DNA of 64,000 nt from assembly GCF_900117425.1 (NCBI RefSeq), contig NZ_FPEH01000014.1, positions 62,001 through 126,000 on the forward strand, read 5' to 3'. Below, piece after piece: positions 1-8,711 of this stretch. The notes below the pieces were generated by a model that had not been told where the DNA came from, did not search any database, and worked only from the letters and a program-made list of their open reading frames with translations. A program made the translations under genes and the position numbers. Origin of the DNA: Novosphingobium sp. NDB2Meth1 (GTDB taxonomy: Bacteria > Pseudomonadota > Alphaproteobacteria > Sphingomonadales > Sphingomonadaceae). Each line of letters begins with the position of its first letter. Position 1 is the stretch's first letter.

Positions 1-178
1 TGGTGGCAGGGACAGCAGCGACATGGGCTTCGGCCTGCGAACCGCCGAACAGGACTTGCGCGACATCCTTGCCGACATTGAACGCGAGCAGCGAGGCGAG
101 CGACATGGCCACGAAACCCAGCGGCGCGCTGACCCAGCGGGAGCGGACGAGATCGAGGGGGGACTTCAGGCCGGACAT
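1..178 (-). CDS. N-terminal part of an unrecognised membrane-anchored protein (cut by window edge)
   Basis: The minus strand is open from an ATG at 178 to the left window edge, giving 59 visible residues starting MSGLKSPLDLVRSRWVSAPL. A hydrophobic stretch at about residues 16-34 looks like a membrane anchor or uncleaved signal, followed by a more polar, Ala-rich stretch. The gene is divergent from the aspartic protease gene at 372, with about 190 bp between the starts. The family cannot be named from so short a piece. Only the coding orientation and the likely membrane anchor are supported. Confidence 0.55.
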   Translation of the reverse strand, partial: MSGLKSPLDLVRSRWVSAPLGFVAMSLASLLAFNVGKDVAQVLFGGSQAEAHVAAVPAT

Positions 179-371
179 GACGAATCTGCGCGCTCCTTTC
201 GCGTTGCAAAATAGCGTAAACGCGAGCCCGCGCGAGCCTCATTGCAAGGCCGTCCCGCCTAGGGACGGCGGGTGTTTCGGGGCTTAACGGGCATGGTTAA
301 GCGGGGTTCGATCCGGGCCTCTGCAATTGGCGCAATGGTGCAGCAAGGTTCGCTCGGCTAGGATTTGCAGC

Positions 372-1058
372 ATGACGCAGATCTACATCTGGCTGGAACG
401 TGAAGCGCCCTGGCTGGGGTATCTTTCGCCGCTGTTTGCCGCCACTTGCGCGGCGCTGCTGCTGGTGGTGGTCGGCGGGGCCGTGGCTTCGCGCGGGGTG
501 CGGATCGGCGGCGCGGTGCGGTTTGCGGGCAACTTGCTCATGCTGGCCGTCTTCGCGCTCGCGGTCATGCGCTTCGTGCGGATGGACCCCAGCTTCGATG
601 CGGCGCTGCACAGCGTGGGCGGCCCGGCGCAGACCGTATCGGGCGGGGAGACGCGCATTCCGCTCTCGGCGGACGGGCATTACTGGATCAAGGCGAAGCT
701 CAATGGTGTGCCGCTGCGGCTGATGGTCGATACCGGCGCGACCGTGACGGCTCTTTCGGGCGATGTGGCGGAGGCGGCTGGAGTCGAGCCGGACCGGTTG
801 CGCCCGGATGCCGTGGTCGAGACCGCGAATGGTACGGTCCCGGCCGCTCCGGCGCGGATCGACGAACTGCGGTTCGGCTCGGTGGTGGCGCGCGATCTCG
901 ATGCCATCGTGATGCCGGGCGAGGGCGGGCCGAACGTGATCGGCATGAACGTCCTGACCCGGCTCAAGGGGTGGCGTGTGGAGGACGGCGTGCTGATCCT
1001 TACACCGCACCGGCCGCAGGTGGAATCGTCGGCGAGCGGGGAACCCCCAGCCAGGTAA
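372..1058 (+). CDS. Membrane-anchored retropepsin-like aspartic protease (TIGR02281 type)
   Basis: A 228-residue protein with two N-terminal membrane segments (about residues 18-40 and 53-69) followed by a soluble domain. That domain carries the retroviral-type active-site motif D-T-G-A at residues 120-123, in the context LMVDTGATVTALSG. A later hydrophobic-Gly motif (NVIGMNVL) matches the second conserved block of single-domain aspartic proteases. Proteins of this family are predicted to act as dimers at the membrane; the substrate is unknown. The ATG at 372 is chosen because the upstream in-frame extension (to 327) is not hydrophobic and adds nothing to the family. Its 3' end overlaps the convergent DUF418 gene by 59 bp. 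Confidence 0.8.
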   Translation: MTQIYIWLEREAPWLGYLSPLFAATCAALLLVVVGGAVASRGVRIGGAVRFAGNLLMLAVFALAVMRFVRMDPSFDAALHSVGGPAQTVSGGETRIPLSADGHYWIKAKLNGVPLRLMVDTGATVTALSGDVAEAAGVEPDRLRPDAVVETANGTVPAAPARIDELRFGSVVARDLDAIVMPGEGGPNVIGMNVLTRLKGWRVEDGVLILTPHRPQVESSASGEPPAR

Positions 1059-2238
1059 GCTTGCGCCATAGGGCTTCCAGCGGCCCCTGCCCGAAGCGCG
1101 CCAGCCACCACTGCGGCCAGGCCAGCATCAGCGCCCAACCGCCAAGAACCACCACCGGCAAGGTGCCGCGGGGCAGCACACCGCCGAGGCCGAGGCCCCA
1201 ACCAGCAAAGAGTGCGCACATCACGAAGGTGGTGCCGAGGTAGTTGGTGAAGGCGCAGCGGCCCGCCGCGACGAGGCGCTGGCCGACAGGGGTATCTTTC
1301 AGGCGCGGGTACAGCAGGAGCAGGACAGCGAGATAGCCCAGCGTCATCGCAAGGTGCGGGATCGCGGCGAGCGACCCCATCAGCGCGAACATCATCGCGG
1401 GCGGGAACCCCCGTGTGGCTGCCCAGCCGATGAGCGCCGCGCTGATCGAGCCGCCCATGCCGATCCCGAACAGGGCCATGCGGCGCAGACTGCCGCCCTC
1501 CCATTCGCCGGTGAACAGGCCGAGCCGGAGTAGCGCCATGCCCAGCAGCATCAGCGGAAAGGTCTCGAAGAACGTCGCGCCGAGATTGGCGATGGGGAGC
1601 GCGGGGGCAGTCGTCAAGCGGATGCGGACGGCGTCGAGGAAGGAAGCGTGGAGGACTTGCATGTCCGCCGTGATCGAGGCGGCGATGCGGCCCATCATCG
1701 CGGCCTGATCGGCCACTTCGGCGGGCGCGCCGTGGCCCGCAAGCACGCGGTTCTCCGCCGCGATGGAGGCCAGATCGCCAACCATCTCCAGGCCATGGCT
1801 CGCAAGGAAAAGCAGCAATGCGGCGGCTGCCAGCGGCTCTGGCGCGAGGCGGCGCAGGCTGAAGGCGAGCATGCCGCATACGGCGTAGGGCAGCAGGATA
1901 TCGCCCCACCACAGCAGCGCGAAATGCGCATAGCCGAAGGCCATGAGCAGCAGCAGACGGCGGACCTGCATGAGGTCGGGATTGGCACCGCGCCGCTCGG
2001 CCGCATCGGCAAACAGCATCATGCTCGCCCCGAACAGCAGCGTGAACAGGCCGCGCATCTTGCCTTCGAACAGCACATAGGCAGCGGCGAACCAGACTGC
2101 GCCGCCGGGTTCGAGGCTGGGCATCGCCGGGCTGAACGTGGCGAGCAGCGGTCCCCACAAACCGGTCACGTTGATCGCGAGGATGCCGAGCACGGCAACC
2201 CCGCGCACGAAATCAAGCGCGCCGATCCTTTCCGGCAT
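1000..2238 (-). CDS. DUF418 family multi-pass membrane protein (YeiB-like)
   Basis: A 412-residue, strongly hydrophobic protein. It opens with RIGALDFVRGVAVLGILAIN, the hallmark N-terminus of the YeiB/DUF418 family, and ends with the DUF418 domain (about residues 230-390, including the conserved Asn-Tyr pair in FTNYLGTT). The family has about ten membrane helices. It is thought to be related to acyltransferase-3 type transporters, but no reaction is established. The start lies 6 bp after the stop of the upstream SPOR gene (3357-2245), so the two are probably co-transcribed. The last 59 bp overlap the convergent aspartic protease gene. Confidence 0.85.
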   Translation of the reverse strand: MPERIGALDFVRGVAVLGILAINVTGLWGPLLATFSPAMPSLEPGGAVWFAAAYVLFEGKMRGLFTLLFGASMMLFADAAERRGANPDLMQVRRLLLLMAFGYAHFALLWWGDILLPYAVCGMLAFSLRRLAPEPLAAAALLLFLASHGLEMVGDLASIAAENRVLAGHGAPAEVADQAAMMGRIAASITADMQVLHASFLDAVRIRLTTAPALPIANLGATFFETFPLMLLGMALLRLGLFTGEWEGGSLRRMALFGIGMGGSISAALIGWAATRGFPPAMMFALMGSLAAIPHLAMTLGYLAVLLLLYPRLKDTPVGQRLVAAGRCAFTNYLGTTFVMCALFAGWGLGLGGVLPRGTLPVVVLGGWALMLAWPQWWLARFGQGPLEALWRKLTWLGVPRSPTIPPAAGAV

Positions 2239-2244
2239 TGGGCG

Positions 2245-3357
2245 TCAGGGCGCCACCACGAGGCATGCAAGACCTCCGGCCTTGAGCGCCGCACAAGCCC
2301 GATTGGCGCCATCCTGCGAGTAGCCGGTGGCGAGCAGGCGGGTCACCGTGCCGGGAATATCCTGTCGCGCATGGCCGGAAAGTTCGGGTCGTCCGCGCAC
2401 CCGCGTCCACAGCGCATCGGCATTGGTCTTCACTCCGAAGGCTCCGAGCTGGATGCGGTAGGTGCCGCTGCTGGACATCGGGGCCGGAGCTGGCGCCGCA
2501 ACCCTGACCGGAGCCGGCTTCGGCGGTGCAGGTTTGGCCGGGGCGGGCTTCGGTGGCGCCGGCTTCGGCTGGGGAGCAGGTTCCATCGGCGGGGGCAGAT
2601 AGGAAGCCACCGGCTCCGCAGGCGTCGAAGGCGGCAGATCGACCGTCTCGATGGCGCCAGGGGGAGCCTTTGATGCCGGTGCGGCAGGCACATTGCTGCC
2701 GAGGTCTGCCGCCGCAAGTTCCCGTCCGCGCGCCTCGGCGGCCTTCTGGTCGAGTTCGTTGGCGAGACTGACGCCCATCTGGCGCTGCGCCAGCGGGATC
2801 GTCTGGTTCATCGTGGCAAGGCTGCCGGTCGCCTGCGGCAGGCCGGCGGCGGCGGCGCGGGTGATCAGCGCATAGGCGCGGACCCAGTCCTTGGGCGCGT
2901 AGTCACCATTGTAGGAGGCAATGCCCAGCACATACATCGCGCGCGGCTCGCCCCGGTCAGCGGCGGACTGCAGCCAAGGCATCGCGGCTTGCTGGCGGTT
3001 GGTCTGGAACAGCAGGATGCCGTAATTGTCCGAGGCGGAGATGTGCCCGAGCCTTGCGGCCTTGCCGTAATAGCCCTCTGCCTTGGCGAGGTCCTTGTCC
3101 ACGCCCCGCCCCAGCTTGTAGGCTTGGCCGAGGTTGAACAGCGCGTCCGCATCGCCCTTGGCGGCAGGTGCCTGCCACGCCTTCACCGCCGCTTCATAGT
3201 TCCCGGCCGACCACGCATCCACGCCGGCACGCACCGCAGCAGCGGTTGCAGCATCGGGCGGTGCGGGCAGTGTGCGGGGCGGTTCCTGCGCCGAAACTGC
3301 AGCCGCGAGGCCCGAACAGCCCAGCATCGCTGCTGCAAGGAGAGCAAATCCGCGCAT
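2245..3357 (-). CDS. Exported Sel1/TPR-repeat protein with C-terminal SPOR domain
   Basis: A 370-residue protein with a signal peptide (residues 1-23, ending near VSAQ) and Sel1-like/TPR helical repeats (about 47-185; the unit ALFNLGQAYKLGRG is clear). A Pro/Lys/Ala-rich linker follows (about 230-295), then a C-terminal SPOR domain (about 296-370; YRIQLGAFG start). SPOR domains bind denuded septal glycan, so a periplasmic role at the division site is likely. The linker probably spans the periplasm. The gene is divergent from the parA gene at 3652, and that operon also ends in a TPR-SPOR protein, which suggests a shared function. It is followed 6 bp later by the DUF418 gene. Confidence 0.85.
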   Translation of the reverse strand: MRGFALLAAAMLGCSGLAAAVSAQEPPRTLPAPPDAATAAAVRAGVDAWSAGNYEAAVKAWQAPAAKGDADALFNLGQAYKLGRGVDKDLAKAEGYYGKAARLGHISASDNYGILLFQTNRQQAAMPWLQSAADRGEPRAMYVLGIASYNGDYAPKDWVRAYALITRAAAAGLPQATGSLATMNQTIPLAQRQMGVSLANELDQKAAEARGRELAAADLGSNVPAAPASKAPPGAIETVDLPPSTPAEPVASYLPPPMEPAPQPKPAPPKPAPAKPAPPKPAPVRVAAPAPAPMSSSGTYRIQLGAFGVKTNADALWTRVRGRPELSGHARQDIPGTVTRLLATGYSQDGANRACAALKAGGLACLVVAP

Positions 3358-3651
3358 GTCCGGTCGAATCTCCCCAAATGCAAAAGTGCCTGAAAAGCAG
3401 AGTTAACGATGCCGTGCTGCACTGCGGTGTGCAAGGGCAACTACGCATCGCACAGGTGCGCATTCTTATTCCGAGTTGTTAGCGCAATTGGTTAATACTG
3501 AAAAGACAGCGGGTTGAAACTCCTTCAAGCGGCCGCTTGCGCAGAATCACCTGCTCCCGAGACGCCGATGTTAACCAAAATTTGAGGGTCTTCTGCGATC
3601 CCCCACCAAGAGACCAAGCTGTCTTTTCGTTTTGCCCATAGGGGGGTTACT
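3358..3651. other. Divergent intergenic region between SPOR/DUF418 and parA operons
   Basis: A 294-bp, relatively AT-rich region between two divergent genes. It must hold both promoters. TTAA-N7-TTGA at 3571-3585 is one base from the CtrA consensus TTAA-N7-TTAA. A purine-rich AGGGGGG just before the TTG at 3652 serves as the ribosome binding site for the parA-like gene. No RNA gene or reading frame of substance was seen. Confidence 0.5.
3571..3585 (+). promoter_or_regulatory. Candidate CtrA box upstream of parA-like gene
   Basis: TTAA, seven bases, TTGA: a single mismatch from the alphaproteobacterial CtrA consensus TTAA-N7-TTAA, about 67 bp before the TTG start of the ParA-family gene. The CtrA phosphorelay is present in this genome, since chpT is at 20266-20922. 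Short motifs like this occur by chance, so this is only a candidate. Confidence 0.3.
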
Positions 3652-4380
3652 TTGCGCGTACTGGCTTTGGCATCGCAGAAGGGAGGGTCTGGCAAGACCA
3701 CCTTGTCCGGTCACCTTGCCGTCCAGGCGCAGCGCGCAGGGGCTGGTCCGGTCGTTCTGATCGACATTGATCCGCAAGGTTCGCTGTCTGATTGGTGGAA
3801 CGAGCGCGAGGCGGAGTACCCCGCATTTGCCCAGACCACCGTTGCCCGCCTTGCCAGCGATCTTGCCGTGCTGCGCCAGCAAGGCTTCAAGCTTGCGGTG
3901 ATCGATACGCCGCCTGCCATCACCATGGCGATCCAGTCAGTGATCTCGGTCGCCGAACTGATCGTCGTGCCGACTCGCCCCAGCCCGCATGACCTGCGCG
4001 CCGTGGGTGCCACCGTCGATCTTTGCGAACGCGCGGGCAAGCCGCTGATCTTCGTCGTCAACGCAGCGACGCCCAAGGCGCGCATCACCTCGGAAGCCGC
4101 CGTCGCGCTCTCCCAGCACGGCACCGTTGCGCCGATCACGTTGCACCACCGCACCGATTTCGCCGCCTCGATGATCGATGGCCGCACCGTCATGGAAGTC
4201 GATCCATCGAGCAAGTCGGCGGCAGAAGTCGCGCAGCTGTGGACTTATGTCTCCGAGCGGCTCGAGAAGAACTTCCGCCGCACCGTGTTCGCGGTCCCGC
4301 AGCCCGGCCACCCCATCTCCGCCATGCCCGGCGCCGCCCGTCCCGCCGGTGGTTTCGGCCGCCGCGTGATCGGCTCGTGA
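3652..4380 (+). CDS. Orphan ParA/MinD-family ATPase
   Basis: A 242-residue deviant-Walker ATPase. KGGSGKTT at residues 10-17 has the signature lysine at K10, the switch I region DIDPQGS is at 38-44, and the hydrophobic VIDTPPA Walker B-like strand is at 83-89. The start is a TTG at 3652, preceded by AGGGGGG; the first codon puts the P-loop at the usual distance from the N-terminus. There is no ParB gene next to it. The next gene encodes a 178-residue protein with a possible DNA-binding tail, and the third a TPR-SPOR lipoprotein. The context argues for a chromosomal positioning ATPase tied to envelope or polar functions rather than plasmid partition, but that role is inferred. Confidence 0.85.
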   Translation: MRVLALASQKGGSGKTTLSGHLAVQAQRAGAGPVVLIDIDPQGSLSDWWNEREAEYPAFAQTTVARLASDLAVLRQQGFKLAVIDTPPAITMAIQSVISVAELIVVPTRPSPHDLRAVGATVDLCERAGKPLIFVVNAATPKARITSEAAVALSQHGTVAPITLHHRTDFAASMIDGRTVMEVDPSSKSAAEVAQLWTYVSERLEKNFRRTVFAVPQPGHPISAMPGAARPAGGFGRRVIGS

Positions 4381-4397
4381 GCGAAGGACGCGCCAGC

Positions 4398-4934
4398 ATG
4401 AGCGAACCCAAGCCTTTCGCCTCGCTGAGCCCGAGCCTGCTCGCCCGCAAGGGCGCGGCACGCCCGGCGATGCGCCCCCAACTTCTGCCGCTGACTGCAC
4501 AGGATCGGCAGTGGATGGGCTTCGGCGACGCGGTTGCCACTGCCGAAGCACCTCCGTTCGATGCGGACGATCTCGGCTGGAACGATCACGGCGAAGACCT
4601 CGCCCCCGCCGCCGCGGTGGTCCCGATCGCCGCTGACCCGCTGCCCGAGCCTTCGCAGCCCGAAGTGCTGCGACGGATCGAATCCCTTGCCGATGTGCTG
4701 AGCGTTCCGGCGGCTGCCGCGTCCGCCAACCGCCGCGAGCGTGGCACTGCGCTCAAGGAAGGGCGCAAGGCCGCTTTCACGCTGCGTCTCGATGCAGCCC
4801 GCCATCTTCGCCTGCGCCTTGCTTGCACGCTCGACAATCGCAGTGCCCAGCAACTCGTGGTCGAAGCCCTCGACCGTTTCCTCGAAGCCAAGCCGGGTCT
4901 CGACGACCTTGCCCGCCGCGCCCTCCGCTCCTGA
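4398..4934 (+). CDS. Putative partner of the ParA ATPase, with ribbon-helix-helix-like C-terminus
   Basis: A 178-residue protein whose N-terminal two thirds are low in predicted structure and rich in Ala, Pro and acidic residues. Its last 50 residues (about 118-165, AAFTLRLDAARHLRLRLACT onward) have the strand-helix-helix pattern of MetJ/Arc-type ribbon-helix-helix proteins. It starts 17 bp after the ParA stop codon. Small RHH proteins often act as the centromere-binding or adaptor partner of orphan ParA ATPases, so this is the natural partner candidate. No family was recognised with certainty. Confidence 0.7.
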   Translation: MSEPKPFASLSPSLLARKGAARPAMRPQLLPLTAQDRQWMGFGDAVATAEAPPFDADDLGWNDHGEDLAPAAAVVPIAADPLPEPSQPEVLRRIESLADVLSVPAAAASANRRERGTALKEGRKAAFTLRLDAARHLRLRLACTLDNRSAQQLVVEALDRFLEAKPGLDDLARRALRS

Positions 4935-4962
4935 AGCCGCATACCAACCGGGACATCACGCC

Positions 4963-6309
4963 ATGACCATCGCCCATGACAGCAAGACCGACCGGAAGGC
5001 CACTTTGAGGCTCGCCCGGATCTGCGTGACCACCGCCTTGGCGGCTGGTCTTCTCTCCGGTTGCGCTGCAGCCGGGCCTACCCATGCCAAGTTTGCCTCC
5101 GGCGCCGAGACCGCGCTGGGCAAGGGCAGCCTGGAAAAAGCGATCGCGCTGGCCGAACAGGCCGTGCTCGCCGATCCGCGCAACGCTTCCTATCGTACGC
5201 TGCTGGGCTCGGCCTATCTGCGCGCGGGGCGGTTCGAAGCCGCGCGTCAGGCCTTTGACGAAGCGATGCAGCTTGGTGAAGACAGCGGCAAGGCCGCACT
5301 GAGCCTTGCGCTGGCCGATGTGGCGCTGGGCCGCGGCAACGAAGCCGTCGACACGCTCAACACCTATCGCGACAGCATTCCGGCTGCGGACTACGGCCTT
5401 GCCATGGCGATGGCCGGGCAGACCCAGACGGGCATCGCCACGCTGACCGAAGCGCTGCGTGCCGGCGAAAACACGCCCAAGGTGCGCCAGAACCTTGCTT
5501 ATGCCTATGCGCTTGATGGCAGCTGGAGCGAAGCCAAGCTCATGGCCCAGCAGGATGTGCCGGCGGACAAGCTTGCCGAGCGCCTGCAGACCTGGGCATT
5601 CATGGCGCGTCCAGAAGACACCCGCCGCCGCGTCGCCACGCTGCTCGGCGCTCCGGCTACGGCCGAAGGCGGTCAGCCGACCGCGCTGGCGCTGGCGAAC
5701 TTCCCGGCGCCGCAGCAGCTCGCCGAAGAGGCCGTGGCCATGGCCGCGACCGACAAGGCCGCGAACGGTGACGGCGCTGACCTTGCCAAGGCCGCTGCGG
5801 CCGCATTGCCCGCGCCGCCGGCCGATGCCGTTGCCCCTACCGTTTCGGATGCGTCGAGCGCGCCGATCGAAGCCAAGATTGCCGCCATCGACGTCGCACC
5901 GTCGGCAGCGGCGCCCGCACCTGTCCAGCCAGTAGTCTCGCAGCCGGTGGTCCAGCCTGTGCGCGGCGCCCGCACCCTCCGCGCAGCGGCGCCGGCTGTT
6001 GCTCCGGCGCACGGCAGCCATGTCGTCCAGCTCGGTTCATTCTCCTCGGCCGAAGGCGCACAGCGGGCATGGAAACACTTCTCCACCCGCAATCGCAGCT
6101 TGGCTGGCTATCACAGCCAGACGACGCAGGTCACCGTGAACGGTCGGCAGTTCTGGCGCGTCCAGGCCGTCGGCTTCAACGGCTTCGCTTCGGCCCGGCA
6201 GATGTGCCAGTCGGTCAAGGCCAAGGGCGGTGTGTGCCTCGTGATGGCCGATCCGGCGATGGTGACCCCGCAGGGCCGACCGGCCACGACGCGGATGGCG
6301 CAGCGCTGA
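4963..6309 (+). CDS. TPR lipoprotein with C-terminal SPOR domain
   Basis: A 448-residue protein. It has a lipoprotein signal with lipobox LLSGC (Cys34), TPR-like repeats (about residues 45-250), an Ala/Pro/Val-rich linker (about 255-350) and a SPOR domain at the end (about 353-435, HVVQLGSFSSAEGAQRAW start). It is probably anchored in the outer membrane, with the SPOR domain contacting septal glycan. The ATG at 4963 follows the partner gene by 28 bp, so it is the third gene of the parA operon. A strong hairpin plus T-run follows at 6333-6369. The architecture mirrors the divergent Sel1-SPOR protein at 2245-3357. Confidence 0.85.
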   Translation: MTIAHDSKTDRKATLRLARICVTTALAAGLLSGCAAAGPTHAKFASGAETALGKGSLEKAIALAEQAVLADPRNASYRTLLGSAYLRAGRFEAARQAFDEAMQLGEDSGKAALSLALADVALGRGNEAVDTLNTYRDSIPAADYGLAMAMAGQTQTGIATLTEALRAGENTPKVRQNLAYAYALDGSWSEAKLMAQQDVPADKLAERLQTWAFMARPEDTRRRVATLLGAPATAEGGQPTALALANFPAPQQLAEEAVAMAATDKAANGDGADLAKAAAAALPAPPADAVAPTVSDASSAPIEAKIAAIDVAPSAAAPAPVQPVVSQPVVQPVRGARTLRAAAPAVAPAHGSHVVQLGSFSSAEGAQRAWKHFSTRNRSLAGYHSQTTQVTVNGRQFWRVQAVGFNGFASARQMCQSVKAKGGVCLVMADPAMVTPQGRPATTRMAQR

Positions 6310-6332
6310 ACCTCAGCGTTTCGTGATCAACG

Positions 6333-6369
6333 CCGGCCCGCTCCCAGCAAGGGGACGCGGGCCGGTTTT
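6333..6369 (+). terminator. Rho-independent terminator after the parA operon
   Basis: A 9-bp GC stem, CCGGCCCGC (6333-6341) with GCGGGCCGG (6357-6365), followed by TTTT. It lies between the convergent TPR-SPOR gene and the dihydroorotase-like gene, whose stop is at 6373. Confidence 0.8.
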
Positions 6370-6372
6370 GTT

Positions 6373-7602
6373 TCATGCGATGCGGTTTCCGCCCTTGAAC
6401 AGCGCGGTGACGCGCCCTTCGACCGGGCGGCGGTCGAACGGAGTGTTGCCGGCGGTGGCCGCCATCTTGCTGCGGTCGACGATCCACGGCCGCTCGGGCT
6501 CGACCAGCGCGAGATCGGCTTCGAGACCCGCTTCGAGCTTGCCGGCCTCGACGCCGAGCAGCGCGGCGGGATTGCCCGCGAGCAGCGCGAAGGCGCGCGC
6601 CATGTCGATGTGGCCATCCCGGACGAGCGTGAGCGTGAGTGGCAGCAGCGTTTCGGCGCCAGCCATGCCGGGTTCGGCATCGGCGAAAGGCAGGCGCTTG
6701 TCTTCCGCGCCGCGCGGATCGTGGCCCGAGGCGATGACGTCGATCGTGCCGTCGGCAATGGCGGAGATCACCGCGTGCCGGTCCGCATCGCTGCGCAGCG
6801 GGGGCGAGAGGCGACAGAACGTGCGGAAATTCGCCAGTTCGAGATCGGACAGCATGAAATGTGCGGGCGTGACCCCTGCGGTCACTTTCACCCCACGTGC
6901 CTTGGCTGCGCGCACCAGATCAAGCGCGGCAGTGGTCGTGACTTGCCGGAAGTGCAGGCGGCAGCCGGTGAGTTCGGCGAGCGCGAGATCGCGGGCAACG
7001 GCGAGCGATTCTGCTTCGGCAGGCGCGGCAGGCAAGCCCAGTCGGGTCGCCATTTCTCCGGCGGTTGCAACGGCAGTCCCTGCAATCCCGGCATCCTCGG
7101 CGTGCGTGACGAGGACGAGGTCCAGCATCGCGCAGTAGCTCATCAGGCGCAGCATCACGCCCGAATCGGCGATCCAGCGGCGGCCGGTCGCGACGGCCTT
7201 GGCGCCCGCATCGCGCATCAGCGCAATCTCGGCGAGTTCGACGCCTTCGAGGCCGCGCGTCGCGGCGCCGAGCGGGTGGACCCACATGTCGGGCTTGCCT
7301 GATTGCGCGGCGAAGCGGACGCGTGCGGGGTGATCGAGCGGTGGGCCCTGATCGGGCATCAGCGCGGCGCGGGTGATCCCGCCGAAGTGGAACGCGGGCT
7401 TGTCGATGGCGAAGACGCCGAGGTCGACGAGACCCGGCGTGATCAGCGCGCCCTTGGCATCGAGCACGTCGTCACCGGGTTCGGCGCTGATAGCCCCGAG
7501 CGCGACGATGCGGCCATCAGCGATGCGCACAGCGCCCGGCAGCGGCGCGCCGGTGGGGAGAACCAGCTTGCCGCCGGTGATGGTGAGCGGACGGGGGGTC
7601 AT
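6373..7602 (-). CDS. pyrX: Dihydroorotase-like protein lacking the metal site (PyrX/PyrC' type)
   Basis: A 409-residue amidohydrolase-fold protein of class I dihydroorotase length and order. The residues needed for catalysis are missing. The HxH zinc motif expected after the first strand (usual form D-x-H-V-H-x-R) reads [10 protein letters not shown]. The catalytic Asp of the usual T-D-H-A-P-H motif is replaced by Gly (SGHDPR). Such inactive homologues, called PyrX or PyrC', are known as structural partners that hold aspartate carbamoyltransferase in an active dodecamer. The start codon overlaps the pyrB stop by 4 bp, which fits co-translation and complex assembly. A separate catalytic pyrC should exist elsewhere in the genome. 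Confidence 0.85.
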   Translation of the reverse strand: MTPRPLTITGGKLVLPTGAPLPGAVRIADGRIVALGAISAEPGDDVLDAKGALITPGLVDLGVFAIDKPAFHFGGITRAALMPDQGPPLDHPARVRFAAQSGKPDMWVHPLGAATRGLEGVELAEIALMRDAGAKAVATGRRWIADSGVMLRLMSYCAMLDLVLVTHAEDAGIAGTAVATAGEMATRLGLPAAPAEAESLAVARDLALAELTGCRLHFRQVTTTAALDLVRAAKARGVKVTAGVTPAHFMLSDLELANFRTFCRLSPPLRSDADRHAVISAIADGTIDVIASGHDPRGAEDKRLPFADAEPGMAGAETLLPLTLTLVRDGHIDMARAFALLAGNPAALLGVEAGKLEAGLEADLALVEPERPWIVDRSKMAATAGNTPFDRRPVEGRVTALFKGGNRIA

Positions 7603-8627
7603 GCCGCAGCTCCTTCTGCAGCGGCCCAGCCTGGAACACCTCTGGCGCGGCGGGTCAGCACGTCGAGGCAGGCCATCCGGATCGCGACGCCGCTTTCGAC
7701 CTGCCGGGTGATCAGGCTCCGCGTGGGGTGGTCGGCAACCTGGCTGTCGATCTCGATCCCCCGGTTCATCGGCCCTGGATGCATTACGAGCACGTTCGGC
7801 GGCAGCTTGCCGAAGCGTTCCAGCGTCAGACCGTAAAGGTGACGGTACTCGCGGGGGGAGGGGATGAACTGGCCCGACATGCGCTCCAGCTGGAGCCGCA
7901 GCATCATCACCACGTCGGCGCCTTGCAGCGCCGCGTCGAAATCATGGCTGGGCGTCACGCCCATCGCCTCGATCTCGGCGGGCATCAGCGCGGGCGGGGC
8001 GCAGACCGTGACATCGGCGCCCAGCGCGGTCAGCGAGAGGATGTTCGAGCGCGCGACACGGCTGTGCAGGATATCGCCGCAGATCGTCACCTTGAGGCCG
8101 TTGAGATCGCTGCCCGGCGCGAGGCCCAGCGCATGACGGATGGTGAGCGCGTCGAGCAGCGCCTGCGTCGGGTGCTCATGGCTGCCGTCGCCCGCGTTGA
8201 GCACCGGGCAATCGACCTTGTCGGCAATCAGCTGCACCGCGCCCGAGCTTGCATGGCGGATGACGATGGCATCGGCGCGCATGGCATTGAGCGTCATCGC
8301 GGTGTCGATCAGCGTCTCGCCCTTCTTCACGCTGCTGGTGGCGGCATGCATGTTGACGACGTCCGCGCCGAGGCGCTTGCCCGCAATCTCGAACGACAGC
8401 AGCGTGCGGGTCGAATTCTCGAAGAAGGCGTTGATGATGGTGAGGCCCGAGAGCACTTCGGCCCGCTTGTGGCGCTGGCGATTGAGCGCGAGCCACTGCT
8501 CCGCCTCGTCGAGCAGGTAGAGGATCTCGTGCCGCGCGAGGTGCGAAATGCCGGTGAGATCGCGGTGCGGGAAGGCGAGGCCGCCTTCGGGGTACCGGCT
8601 CTGGGCTGGGAAGTTCGATTCCGTCAT
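7599..8627 (-). CDS. pyrB: Aspartate carbamoyltransferase catalytic subunit
   Basis: A 342-residue enzyme that joins carbamoyl phosphate and L-aspartate in the second step of pyrimidine synthesis in the cytoplasm. The carbamoyl phosphate loop FENSTRT, the mobile-loop motif [17 protein letters not shown] and the aspartate-binding HPGPMNRG are all present. The ATG at 8627 gives the normal N-terminus; an in-frame ATG at 8666 would add 13 residues with no homology. The stop overlaps the start of the inactive dihydroorotase partner (ATGA). The gene is divergent from sppA. No pyrI regulatory subunit is nearby, as usual for the pyrB-pyrX type of enzyme. Confidence 0.95.
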   Translation of the reverse strand: MTESNFPAQSRYPEGGLAFPHRDLTGISHLARHEILYLLDEAEQWLALNRQRHKRAEVLSGLTIINAFFENSTRTLLSFEIAGKRLGADVVNMHAATSSVKKGETLIDTAMTLNAMRADAIVIRHASSGAVQLIADKVDCPVLNAGDGSHEHPTQALLDALTIRHALGLAPGSDLNGLKVTICGDILHSRVARSNILSLTALGADVTVCAPPALMPAEIEAMGVTPSHDFDAALQGADVVMMLRLQLERMSGQFIPSPREYRHLYGLTLERFGKLPPNVLVMHPGPMNRGIEIDSQVADHPTRSLITRQVESGVAIRMACLDVLTRRARGVPGWAAAEGAAA

Positions 8628-8711
8628 CGAAGACCACCCCCTATGGCACCTCTTTAGGGCACTCAAGTGTTTCGGCTGGCATCCGTCCCTTGCGAGACCT
8701 AGATATCCCCC

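Noticed and set aside
680..2158. Minus-strand frame overlapping the DUF418 and aspartic protease genes
   Set aside because: Out-of-frame shadow; the DUF418 protein in the other frame has clear membrane helices and the family start.
3652..4934. Plasmid-type parAB partition locus
   Set aside because: The second gene is not ParB-like, no parS array is seen, and surrounding genes are chromosomal housekeeping genes.
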